39,742 bases of DNA from contig CAJOII010000041.1 in NCBI GenBank assembly GCA_905234535.1, forward strand, positions 1 through 39,742, written 5' to 3'. The notes under the pieces are model-generated. The model was not told the DNA's origin, did no database searches, and saw only the letters and a list, made by a program, of their open reading frames with translations. Position 1 is the stretch's first letter; each line of letters begins with the position of its first letter. A program made the position numbers and the translations under genes. This DNA is from an uncultured Ruminococcus sp. GTDB lineage: Bacteria > Bacillota > Clostridia > Oscillospirales > Acutalibacteraceae. Positions 7,573-14,948 of this stretch are shown here, piece after piece.

Positions 7573-7628
7573 CAGTTGTCGGTTCTCAGTTTTCAGTTTT
7601 CAGTTGTAGGGAGCGGTCTTGACCGCTC
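7573..7628 (+). repeat. Heptad array plus GC hairpin (copy 4, cleanest)
   Basis: Five consecutive in-register 7-bp units: CAGTTGT, CGGTTCT, CAGTTTT, CAGTTTT, CAGTTGT (7573-7607). They are followed immediately by AGG and the hairpin GAGCGGTC-TT-GACCGCTC (7611-7628). It starts four bases after the rlmH stop codon. There is no T tract after the hairpin, so it is not a standard terminator. Confidence 0.85.
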
Positions 7629-7726
7629 TGCCTCGCGGAAGTCTGATAGAAAGCAGAAGCGCACGCTGCTTCCGGTGAATTGCAACACCGCTCTCGCAAT
7701 GAATATGATACAAATAGGTAAATAAA

Positions 7727-9430
7727 ATGGCTTTTGACGGAATCATGATGGCTTTGATGAAGAGAGAGCTTCTGTCCTCCTTACAGGGCGCTCGGGTGAC
7801 CCAGGTCTACCAGCCCTCGAGAGATGAGCTCGTCTTCGCGTTCAGAGCTTACGATAAAAATGAAAAATTACTCATCAAGCTCTCGGATTCTCCGAGGGTC
7901 CACCTGACTGCGTCTTCGATCGAGAATCCCGCCGTCCCGCCGATGATGTGTATGCTGCTTCGAAAGCGTCTCTTGGGCGCAAAGCTCATTGATATCACCC
8001 AGCCCGCCCATGAGCGCATCCTGCTCTTTCACTTCGAGGCGATCAGCGAGATCGGCGACAGAGAGCGCTTGACTTTGGCGGTAGAGATCATGGGCAGATA
8101 TTCGAACGCGGTGCTCATCGACCCCGATGGGAATGTGATCGAATGTATCCGCAGGATCGACTTCTCTCAGAGCGAGGAGAGAGTGCTGCTGCCGAAGATA
8201 CGCTACGAGCTGCCGCCTTCACAGGAGAAGCTCTGCGTGCTTGATCACACCGCCGAAGAGATCGCTGACAGGATCGTCCTCTCAGGAGGCTCAGACCGAG
8301 CGGCGCTCTCCTCGATACAGGGCATCTCTCCCGTGATCGCGCGCGAGATCATCTTTCGCGCGCAGCAGCAAGGCGACCTCAGAGAAGGGCTGATCAGGCA
8401 GATCGGGCTTTTGAGACAGATCTCGGAGAGCGAGAACGGTACGCCTGTTGTGATCTACAAGCCCGACGGCGCGCCGATGGATCAGAGCTTTCTGGAGCCG
8501 ACGCAGTATGAGGGCGCTCTCAAAACACAGACCTTTAAGAGCTACTCTGAGCTGTTGGACGCGTTTTACTCTGAGCGTGACCGATCCGCGCGCTTGAAGC
8601 TCAAGACCGCCGATCTTAAGAAGCTGCTCTCAAATATCGTCGAGAGATTGAGCAGGAAGCTGAATCTCCAGCGCGCCGATCTCAAAAAGTGCGCCGACAG
8701 AGAGGAGCTCAGGATCAAGGGCGATCTGCTGCAGGCGAACCTCTACCGTATCGAGCGCGGCGCGTCCTCGGTGACGGTCGAGAACTTCTATGATGAGAAT
8801 AACTCCCTTCTGACCATTCCGCTCAACCCGGCCTCCTCTCCCGCGCAGAACGCGCAGAGGTTCTACAAAGAGTACAACAAGGCAAAGACCAGAGAGATCC
8901 GCCTGACCGAGCAGATCAAGCTGGCAGAAGACGAGCTCTCTTATATCGAGAGCGTGCAGGACGAGCTCTCGCGCGCAGAAACAGAACAGGAGCTCTCGCT
9001 GATCCGCTCAGAGCTCAGAGATCAGGGCTACCTCAAGGCACAGAAGAACCAAAAGCGCAGGGACAAGCCCCTGCCGCCGCTGAGCTTCACATCCGGGAGC
9101 GGCTTTGAGATCTATGTCGGCAGGAACAATCAGCAGAACGACCTTCTGACCCTGAAGACCGCGAACAAGAACGACCTCTGGCTGCACACGAAGAACATTC
9201 CCGGATCCCATGTGATCATCTCTTCAAACGGGCGAGAGGTGGACGAGAAGACGCTCATGTACGCGGCGTCGCTCGCCGCGGCTCACTCTAAAGCGAGAAA
9301 CTCCTCATCTGTCCCCGTGGACTACACCCGCGTCAAAAATGTTTCGAAGCCCAAGGGCGCGAAACCCGGCAAGGTGATCTATGTGAACTACCGTACCGTC
9401 TATGTGACGCCAAAAAACGATGAAGAGTAA
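7727..9430 (+). CDS. rqcH: Ribosome quality-control factor RqcH (NFACT / fibronectin-binding family)
   Basis: 567 residues. Order: NFACT-N domain (about 1-200, with MMCMLLRKRLLGAKL and EIMGRYSNAVLID), a helix-hairpin region, a long coiled coil (about 275-435), and the NFACT-R (DUF814) domain near 450-550 with NDLWLHTKNIPGSHVII. RqcH binds stalled 50S subunits carrying peptidyl-tRNA and adds C-terminal alanine tails that mark the chain for degradation. The gene has only a weak AGGT before ATG 7727. A strong terminator follows. MutS2, which splits collided ribosomes upstream of RqcH in Bacillus, is encoded at 21235-23589. Confidence 0.93.
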   Translation: MAFDGIMMALMKRELLSSLQGARVTQVYQPSRDELVFAFRAYDKNEKLLIKLSDSPRVHLTASSIENPAVPPMMCMLLRKRLLGAKLIDITQPAHERILLFHFEAISEIGDRERLTLAVEIMGRYSNAVLIDPDGNVIECIRRIDFSQSEERVLLPKIRYELPPSQEKLCVLDHTAEEIADRIVLSGGSDRAALSSIQGISPVIAREIIFRAQQQGDLREGLIRQIGLLRQISESENGTPVVIYKPDGAPMDQSFLEPTQYEGALKTQTFKSYSELLDAFYSERDRSARLKLKTADLKKLLSNIVERLSRKLNLQRADLKKCADREELRIKGDLLQANLYRIERGASSVTVENFYDENNSLLTIPLNPASSPAQNAQRFYKEYNKAKTREIRLTEQIKLAEDELSYIESVQDELSRAETEQELSLIRSELRDQGYLKAQKNQKRRDKPLPPLSFTSGSGFEIYVGRNNQQNDLLTLKTANKNDLWLHTKNIPGSHVIISSNGREVDEKTLMYAASLAAAHSKARNSSSVPVDYTRVKNVSKPKGAKPGKVIYVNYRTVYVTPKNDEE

Positions 9431-9437
9431 CAGAGAG

Positions 9438-9459
9438 GCCTCCTTCGGGAGGCTTTTTT
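9438..9459 (+). terminator. Rho-independent terminator of rqcH
   Basis: GCCTCC (9438-9443), TTCG tetraloop, GGAGGC (9448-9453), six T. It starts eight bases after the rqcH stop. Confidence 0.93.
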
Positions 9460-9460
9460 A

Positions 9461-9509
9461 GTGAAGAGCTAAGAGTGAAGAGTTGAGGGCGGGCATAGCC
9501 CGCACCTGA
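9461..9509 (+). repeat. Heptad array plus GC hairpin (copy 5)
   Basis: Units GTGAAGA, GCTAAGA, GTGAAGA, GTTGAGG (9461-9488) run into GCGGGC-ATA-GCCCGC (9489-9503) and CACCTGA. The array type is the same as at 1598 and 36422. Confidence 0.8.
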
Positions 9510-9517
9510 TTTTATTG

Positions 9518-9576
9518 TGAAATCATGAAAAATGAAACCATGAAACTGTTATGGGAGGGCTCCGCCCTCATCGGAT
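9518..9576 (+). repeat. Short-period array plus GC hairpin (copy 6)
   Basis: TGAAATCA, TGAAAAA, TGAAACCA, TGAAACTG units (7-8 bp period) precede GAGGGC-TCC-GCCCTC (9555-9569) and ATCGGA. It lies in tandem with copy 5. Confidence 0.65.
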
Positions 9577-9612
9577 TTGTAGGGCGTTTCAAAGAACCGT
9601 AGGGCATTTTAT

Positions 9613-9738
9613 TTGTCATTGCGAAGGAACGCAAATAAAATTCCCCTGTCATTACTACCGGTTGATATGAGAATCCCTACGAAGACGGTAGTGAGAGGAA
9701 GGGGATTGCCACAGCCCTGAAGGGCTTCGCAATGACAA
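9613..9738 (+). repeat. Palindromic element with CATTGCGAAG ends
   Basis: A 126-bp element bounded by perfect 14-bp inverted repeats, TTGTCATTGCGAAG (9613-9626) and CTTCGCAATGACAA (9725-9738). Inside lie further nested inverted repeats: ATTCCCCT with a matching AGGAAGGGGATT segment, and ACTACCG with CGGTAGT, so the whole element can fold into one long hairpin. Ends of this CATTGCGA type recur in intergenic repeats of many bacteria (from memory). It is non-coding and probably a miniature mobile element. Confidence 0.75.
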
Positions 9739-9758
9739 CTGACAACTGTCAAGCGTCC
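9731..9758 (+). repeat. Heptad array in reverse type (ACTGACA)
   Basis: AATGACA, ACTGACA, ACTGTCA, AGCGTCC: the complement of the CAGTTGT-type units at 7573. It overlaps the right end of the palindromic element, so the cluster 9461-9758 begins with GTGAAGA units and ends with ACTGACA units. The rest of the gap up to 9845 holds nothing recognisable. Confidence 0.6.
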
Positions 9759-9845
9759 CTGTCTTTTTATTCAAATTGCAGTGGAGGGGATGAAAGAGTT
9801 TGTATACTTTGCTGATTTTCCTCATATTTCTAAAAAGGAAATAAT

Positions 9846-9874
9846 TTGACATTCATATCGCTTATTATTACAAT
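9846..9874 (+). promoter_or_regulatory. Sigma-A promoter of the Na/phosphate symporter gene
   Basis: TTGACA (9846-9851), 17 bases, TACAAT (9869-9874). The leader to the start codon is about 80 bases. No Pho box was recognised. Confidence 0.85.
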
Positions 9875-9959
9875 AGGGAAATCTGAGGAGTGATTTTGAT
9901 TTTCAGTGTTCCCGCAAAAGCAGCAACTATCATTTTTTGAAATCAAAACCGGAGTTTTT

Positions 9960-11606
9960 ATGGACATTTACAGTTTGTTTTCGGTTCTCGGAGGCTTGGG
10001 ACTATTCTTCCTCGGCATGAAGCTGATGGGCGACGGCTTGGAGCTTGCCGCCGGCTCAAAGCTGAGGAGCCTTCTTGAGAAGATTACCTCCAACAAGTAT
10101 CTCGGAATGCTGGTCGGCTTGGTGGTCACTGCCGTGATCCAGAGCTCGTCCGCTACAGCGGCGATGGTCGTCGGCTTTACCAACGCGGGCTTGATGGAGC
10201 TCGCTCAGACCGTCGGTATCCTCTTCGGCTCGAAGATCGGTACCTGTATGACCTCGGTGCTTTTGTCCTTTGATATGGGCAAGATCGTGCCGCTGTTCAT
10301 CTTCTTAGGCGTGATCGTGATCATGTTTACCAAGAAGAACAACTACAAGTACTACGGTCAGATCTTGGCGGGCTTCGGTATCCTGTTCTACGGTATGACC
10401 GTGATGAGCTCGGGCCTGAAAGCTTTGAACGAAGACGGGATGATCGACAACATCCTCACCAGCGTCAACTCCCCGTGGTTCGGTCTTCTGATCGGTACCG
10501 TCATCACCGCGGTGATCCAGAGCTCGTCGGCGTCTGTCGGTATCCTGATGGCATTGGGAGCTGCCGGCGCGATCAATATCCACCAGGCGATCTTCATCGT
10601 TTACGGCATGAACCTCGGCGCGTGCATGCCGGCATTTCTCTCCGCGATGGGCGCGAAGAGAAACGCGAAGCAGGTCGCGATCTTAAATCTGCTGATCACC
10701 TTCTTCGGCGTGGTGCTTCTGTTCCCGCTGACGATGTTCCTGCCCATATCGCAGACGATCGAGAATATTTTCCCGAACGCCCCCGGCGCGCAGATCTCTG
10801 CCGCTCATATCTTCTTCAATGTCGTGAACATGGTCGTGCTGATGCCGTTCTCGAACCTGATGGTCAAGATGACTCAGAAGATCCTGCCCTATCAGGAGGA
10901 TCCCGAAAAGGACAAGATGGCGCCCGAGTTCATCGACAACCGAATCCTCACCACGCCTCCCATGGCGGTACTGCAGGTGGAAAAGGAGGTCGAGCGCCTC
11001 ACCCGCTTAGTCAGAAAGAACTACAACCGCTCCTTGATCGCGTTCTTTGATCGGGACAAGAGCTCGATCGAGAAAGTCCTCGAGCGCGAGAAGGTCATCG
11101 ACTATCTCTCTCACGCCATCACCGACTACATCGTCAAGATCAACGGTCTTGACATCGAGGACAAGGACAGACAGGTCGTCGCCGCGATGTACTCGGCGAT
11201 CCAGGATCTTGAGCGCATCGGCGATCACGCGGAGAATATCGTCGAATATGCCCGCACGGTGATCGACGATAACCTGAAGTTCTCCGATGCCGCGATGGAA
11301 GAGATGCGCGATATTTGCACTAAGTGTCAGAAGCTGATGGAGATGAGCTTCGCGATGTTCAACGCTCAGGGAGCCTCTCCCGAGCAGATCGAGCGCATCA
11401 TTCAGATGGAGGACAGCGTCGATGTATGTAAGGACGACTACAAGGCGTCTCACATCCGCCGCATGGATCAGAAGGTCTGCAACGCTGAGTCCGGCACCGT
11501 CTTCCTCAATATGCTGATCGATATCGAGAGGGTCGGCGACCATGCGATCAATGTCGCCTTTGCGATCCCGAACAGACAGCACCAGATCACCAAAGTAACC
11601 GGATAA
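9960..11606 (+). CDS. Na/Pi cotransporter family protein with C-terminal PhoU domain
   Basis: 548 residues. Two repeats of the PNaS family each carry the QSSSA signature (VIQSSSATAAMVV near residue 59 and VIQSSSASVGILM near 182), within eight or so hydrophobic segments; the C-terminal 210 residues are a PhoU-like helical domain with AMYSAIQDLERIGDHAENI near residue 410. The family takes up phosphate with sodium; the PhoU part is presumed to regulate transport. ATG 9960 is chosen because GGAG lies six bases upstream, over a GTG frame from 9906. It has its own promoter and terminator, so it is monocistronic. Confidence 0.92.
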   Translation: MDIYSLFSVLGGLGLFFLGMKLMGDGLELAAGSKLRSLLEKITSNKYLGMLVGLVVTAVIQSSSATAAMVVGFTNAGLMELAQTVGILFGSKIGTCMTSVLLSFDMGKIVPLFIFLGVIVIMFTKKNNYKYYGQILAGFGILFYGMTVMSSGLKALNEDGMIDNILTSVNSPWFGLLIGTVITAVIQSSSASVGILMALGAAGAINIHQAIFIVYGMNLGACMPAFLSAMGAKRNAKQVAILNLLITFFGVVLLFPLTMFLPISQTIENIFPNAPGAQISAAHIFFNVVNMVVLMPFSNLMVKMTQKILPYQEDPEKDKMAPEFIDNRILTTPPMAVLQVEKEVERLTRLVRKNYNRSLIAFFDRDKSSIEKVLEREKVIDYLSHAITDYIVKINGLDIEDKDRQVVAAMYSAIQDLERIGDHAENIVEYARTVIDDNLKFSDAAMEEMRDICTKCQKLMEMSFAMFNAQGASPEQIERIIQMEDSVDVCKDDYKASHIRRMDQKVCNAESGTVFLNMLIDIERVGDHAINVAFAIPNRQHQITKVTG

Positions 11607-11610
11607 GAAA

Positions 11611-11634
11611 AAGCACCCGAGAGGGTGCTTTTTT
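11611..11634 (+). terminator. Rho-independent terminator of the Na/Pi symporter gene
   Basis: AAGCACCC (11611-11618), GAGA loop, GGGTGCTT (11623-11630) and a T run to 11634, five bases after the stop. Confidence 0.92.
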
Positions 11635-11637
11635 AAT

Positions 11638-11680
11638 GCATAATTCATAATTTCGGGAGGACTTCGACCTCACCTGAATA
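11638..11680 (+). repeat. Heptad pair plus mini-hairpin (copy 7)
   Basis: ATAATTC and ATAATTT units lead into GGGAGG-ACTTCGA-CCTC (11655-11671) and CACCTGAA. The stem is short and imperfect, but the order (7-bp units, GGGAGG, CACCTGA) is the same as in the other copies. It marks the left edge of the decayed island. Confidence 0.6.
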
Positions 11681-11744
11681 GTAGGGCTATGATAGAACTG
11701 TGGGGCAAGGTTCCTCTGTGCCGGAGACGGCCCACCCCTTCTTA

Positions 11745-11815
11745 TTCGCCATCTCCCCTAGCAGGGGAGTCTCCCTCATCTTGCCGAAAAAGCCTCCCCA
11801 AGGCTATTGGAAAGG
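11745..11815 (+). repeat. GGGAGG-type intergenic repeat fragment
   Basis: CTCCCCT-AGC-AGGGGAG hairpin followed by CTTGCCGAAAAAGCCTCCC. The second half recurs, on the other strand, at 29624-29641, within the repeat cluster between ffh and rpsP. It is probably a worn copy of an abundant non-coding repeat; no gene is seen between 11607 and 11835. Confidence 0.5.
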
Positions 11816-11835
11816 CTTTGATAACAACCGAGAAC

Positions 11836-12068
11836 CCCAAGCGGCTTGAGATCGCGAACGCGTTCGACTTGCCGGGAACGCCGATGAGCAGCTTATAGGT
11901 AGGTCTCAAGGTTTTGGCATCGAACGCGCAGCAGCCGTTCTCTACGCCGTCGGTCTTGAGGGCGAATTCTTTGAGCTCCGCGTAGTGGGTGGTGGCGGCG
12001 ATCTTCGTGCCTTTCTCTCTGAGCTGCTCTAAGATCGATACCGCGAGCGCCGCGTCACGACCGGATCC
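11836..12068 (-). pseudogene. Internal fragment of a second mutS2
   Basis: This segment aligns without gaps to 22094-22312 inside the resident mutS2, at a constant offset of 10,258 bp and in the same orientation; by hand I count about 20 mismatches in 219 positions, then a one-base shift and loss of similarity near 12068. It encodes the region after Walker [21 protein letters not shown], then [16 protein letters not shown]. Only five of about 73 residues differ from the resident protein, so most base changes are silent. That suggests it came from the mutS2 of a relative, not from a recent local copy that decayed. No start, stop or Walker A remains. Confidence 0.88.
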
Positions 12069-12114
12069 ACTGCATCAGCGCGCTTTCCCATTCAAAATAA
12101 AATGCATTTCCCAT
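12055..12114 (-). pseudogene. Start of a PAP2-type phosphatase gene, cut off after 19 codons
   Basis: From ATG 12114 the frame reads [17 protein letters not shown] and then hits TGA at 12055, where the mutS2 fragment begins. The opening resembles N-termini of small clostridial PAP2-superfamily membrane phosphatases, as I remember them; with so few residues this is tentative. It lies between the end of the VOC-like tail and the mutS2 fragment, so it looks like the head of one gene joined to the middle of another by deletion. Confidence 0.4.
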
Positions 12115-12404
12115 GATCCTCTGTCCTTATCAACGAATAGTACGATACGGCAGACTACATTGATCGCAAAGCCGGACGGGGAGATCATCACAGCTGTCCT
12201 TGTTGAGTCGATATCGATGTCGCCGTGCTCTTTGAGTTCGCTTACTTTGATAATGCCGTCATAGTAACCCTGTGTCAGCGATTGCAGCAGGGAGACCTGA
12301 TAAATCGTTTCCCTGTTATTTCCGGTCTGTTTCGTGATATTCTCAGACTGATCTGTGTTATTCTCGGGGTGATGTGCGGAGCAGGCTGCCAGTGTTGCCA
12401 TCAA
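12075..12404 (-). pseudogene. Chimera: lipoprotein-type acetolactate decarboxylase start joined to a VOC-family end
   Basis: The 109-codon frame has three parts. First is a lipoprotein signal with the lipobox LAAC, then a Ser/Asn/Thr-rich linker. Next, IYQVSLLQSLTQGYYDG and VSELKEHGD match the start of alpha-acetolactate decarboxylase (compare Bacillus AlsD, IYQVSTMTSLLDGVYDG). It then switches at GDIDID to TRTAVMISPSGFAINVV, which resembles the end of VOC proteins such as the one at 19823 (CILFSPSGFGINLI). The signal peptide can be read further upstream as DIAVLLATVLMATLAAC, but no start codon survives there (TAA precedes it). The catalytic histidines of the decarboxylase are gone. It is a fused relic, unlikely to work. 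Confidence 0.6.
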
Positions 12405-12506
12405 TACCGTTGCTAAAAGAACAGCTATGTCTTTTTAATATTGAAATTTTTTCTATAGCCTTTTATTATTCATGTCAACATCACTATAACCTTGACGATA
12501 ATCTTA

Positions 12507-13748
12507 TCATTTGTCTGTCGTCGGTATCGTCACTTTAACTAAAGTACCTCCGCCGTCACGCGGCACAATTTTCAACTTACCCTTGCACATTATTTCAAGC
12601 CTTTGCCTGATATTGTTCAGCGCGATATGCGGCTCGTTGTCGTCGGCAGGGTTGAAGCCGTGTCCGTCGTTCTCAACGATGATCTCGCTGCCGCTGTTCG
12701 TCAGACGGGTTTTGACATAGATATGAAGCGGATCGCCTTCAATGTCCATACCGTGCTTGACGGCGTTTTCCACAAGGGGCTGCACGAAAGCGCATGTGCG
12801 GCGTATCGAATTCCACGAACAGGTTGTCCTCATGCTGCGCCTGCTCAACGGAGAGATACGCCTGCGTATGCTTCAGCTCGTCGGCGAAGGGAACGGTATC
12901 CTCGCTCGCGATAGCGGAAAAATTTTTACGCAGATATTCGGTGAAATCCAGCGTGACCTGCTGTGCCTTGTCCGCATCCTGCTTGCAAAGGTAGTAAATG
13001 GTCATCATTGTGTTGTAGATGAAGTGAGGCCGCATCTGCAAGACCATGACGCTTGCTCGCTGATGGGCGATCTCCTGCTGCTGGCGCGCGTATTTCTTCA
13101 TGTTATCCGAGAGGATCAGACCGAACATCATCAGTGCAAGGAGCGTCATACCGAATACAACGAATAATTCGACAGAGTAAAACATATGGACGATGATCGC
13201 GACAGTCATCGGTACCAGATAGACAAGCAGAGCAATCAGATGCTTTTTCGAGAGCTTTTTTCGCCTTCTGATTACAGCAATTATGTTGAGGATCATGATA
13301 ACGACCAGCGGAACCAGCCACAACGCCCACAACGAACCGCGGATAAATTGATTATCCGGCGTAACATAGTAAAAGACGGTTGTGAACTGAGCGACAGTCA
13401 ACATCACGATGTATATGCCCATCAGCGCTGCCACGATTTTGAAAAGCAAGCTGTTTCTCAGGCTTTCGCCGCAGCAGTGCAGCAGAAAAACAGTCGGCAT
13501 AAATATCGGCGTCGAGAAAAGCAGATTTTCAAACAGATAGACGACCCTTGCCGCGACAGCCATAGCGGGATTTTCCCAAACGATCACGGAAAAAAGCAGG
13601 GGATGATACAGAGAAAAAGCAGAGAAAACAAGATGATGAAATACCGCTTGTTCCACCGATCGAGAGCGGGCATAAAAGCGGAGAACGCGATCCCGATCGC
13701 CATCATTATAAGCAGCGCGCCCGCAAGCAAGAAATCGACGATATACAT
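12507..13748 (-). pseudogene. LytS-type sensor histidine kinase, broken by two frameshifts
   Basis: Read across three frame segments, the protein starts at ATG 13748 (MYIVDFLLAGALL, with GGAG eight bases upstream) and has about seven membrane segments. Next comes the His_kinase motif LQMRPHFIYNTMMTIYYLC with the phospho-acceptor His, and it ends with an HATPase N-box QPLVENAVKHGMD and GHGFNP. The first frame change lies near 13590-13610 (after ILFSLLFLC, continuing YHPLLFSV in another frame). The second is near 12795, where about six codons seem missing between FDTPHMRF and VQPLVENAV. No LytTR response regulator is beside it. Kinases of this build normally control transport or autolysis genes. 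Confidence 0.8.
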
Positions 13749-13756
13749 CAAGTCTA

Positions 13757-14118
13757 CTCCGGAATCTGCAACTACTCTCTCCGTACAAGTCTCAAACGCT
13801 TTACTTTCGCAGCAATACTCAACTGAGACCGCTAACAGCGCGGCGCTGTTTACGGAAGAGATCGGTCTGACGATCCTCGAAAGCAACGGTCAAGCGAAAA
13901 AGCCGATAATGATCGAGCTTTTGCTTTTCTTTGAGGACGATCATGTTCTTATCATAGAACGAGATTCGGGAAAATTAGTTGACCTGACCGACCCGGACGC
14001 TGAGGTCAAGGGGCTGAGCGGATTCACGCTCAGCGGTCTGATGGAAGCACACACTGAAAAAGCATATCTCGTGACCACGGGTTATAATCGGAATATGATA
14101 CGCTTTTACCGCGCTTGA
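13757..14118 (+). pseudogene. 3' fragment of an ATP-binding (HATPase-like) regulatory protein
   Basis: The last 115 or so codons of a gene remain. Seen: ALFTEEIGLTILESNG resembling an HATPase N-box, LLLFFEDDHVLIIERDSGK, DLTDPDAEV, and a C-terminal TTGYNRNMIRF. Endings of this kind occur in clostridial proteins that carry an RsbW-like ATPase domain behind membrane segments (from memory). No start codon fits and the upstream part is replaced by the divergent kinase relic, so the gene is truncated at its 5' end. The frame itself is intact to TGA 14118. Confidence 0.6.
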
Positions 14119-14141
14119 AAAGAAATAGGAGATGTTATATA

Positions 14142-14774
14142 ATGAATGTATATGATTTTGACGGGACGATTTTCCCTACTGATTGTTCGATAGGCTTTTG
14201 CTTCTGGTGCATGAAACGCCGCCCAAAGATGTGGTTCACCTTCGCGCCGAAAGCAATCAAGAATATCATCCTGCGTAAGACAGGAAAGATACCGGAGTAT
14301 AAGATGCAGCGTGAGTTTTTCGGCTATTTGACGCTGATAGATGACTTTGATGAACAGATCGAGCGTTACTGGGACAAGAACGAGAAGAAGATCGCCCCCT
14401 GGTATCTCGCACAAAAAAGACCTGACGATCTGATCATCAGCGCGTCGCCGGACTGCATCATCGGACCAATCGCAAAAAGACTTGGCGTGAACTTCATAGC
14501 AACAGAATTCAACCGTAAATACGGGGTTTTCTTGAATAATCTGATGTATGCGCAGGAAAAGGCGCAGTACATGATCGACCACGGCTTTCCTTTGATTGAG
14601 AACTTCTATTCCGACTCACTTGCAGATACGCCGCTTGCTCTGTGTGCCGAAAAGGCCCACTTGGTAACCAAAAAAGCCAGCACCGTGATCGATTGGCCCG
14701 ATCTGGATGAAGAGACCCTGAGTAAGGTTCATGAGAAAGTTGATACCGGATGGACCGTCCATCTGGATGAATAA
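14142..14774 (+). CDS. HAD-IB-type phosphatase
   Basis: 210 residues. The N-terminus NVYDFDGTIFPTDCS holds the HAD nucleophile motif DxDGT. Motif II is likely IISASPDCI near residue 104, and motif III/IV lie in FYSDSLADTPLAL near residue 157. This is the layout of HAD subfamily IB phosphatases, which include phosphoserine and phosphoglycerol-type phosphatases. The substrate is unknown. Translation starts at ATG 14142 with AGGAG ten bases upstream. The next genes are a sugar kinase and a GPH-type transporter, so a role in sugar-phosphate handling is possible, but an inverted-repeat element directly follows the stop and may separate them. Confidence 0.82.
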   Translation: MNVYDFDGTIFPTDCSIGFCFWCMKRRPKMWFTFAPKAIKNIILRKTGKIPEYKMQREFFGYLTLIDDFDEQIERYWDKNEKKIAPWYLAQKRPDDLIISASPDCIIGPIAKRLGVNFIATEFNRKYGVFLNNLMYAQEKAQYMIDHGFPLIENFYSDSLADTPLALCAEKAHLVTKKASTVIDWPDLDEETLSKVHEKVDTGWTVHLDE

Positions 14775-14933
14775 TACTAATACCTGTTTAAAAGATAGAC
14801 AAATCTTTGCGGACTGATTTCCATGATGCTTTGTTGTCAATCTTGACAGGCGCCAGCCTGTCGGCGATCTCCGCCGCGCCTCATGAAAACCATCCTCGCA
14901 AATCTTTATCCACATTTCAATCAGGTATTAGTA
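14775..14933 (+). repeat. Miniature inverted-repeat element, copy A (159 bp)
   Basis: Begins at the base after the HAD stop with TACTAATACCTG (14775-14786) and ends with the exact inverse CAGGTATTAGTA (14922-14933). Pairing continues imperfectly inward for about 45 bases, so it folds into one long stem. The core TTGACAGGCGCCAGCCTG (14843-14860) is shared with copies at 20815 and 36486. Both ends carry TA, which fits insertion at TA dinucleotides as in IS630/mariner-type elements; this is inference. No open frame. Confidence 0.85.
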
Positions 14934-14948
14934 AAAGAGGAACGGTAA

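Noticed and set aside
7573..7607. CRISPR-like regular repeat
   Set aside because: Units are 7 bp and contiguous, with no spacers and no cas genes in the window.
7611..7628. Terminator after rlmH
   Set aside because: The hairpin is strong but no T tract follows, and the same hairpin type recurs after heptad arrays in non-terminator positions.
13186..14118. A 310-codon plus-strand protein
   Set aside because: Only the last 115 or so codons look coding; the first 190 are the antisense of the kinase relic.
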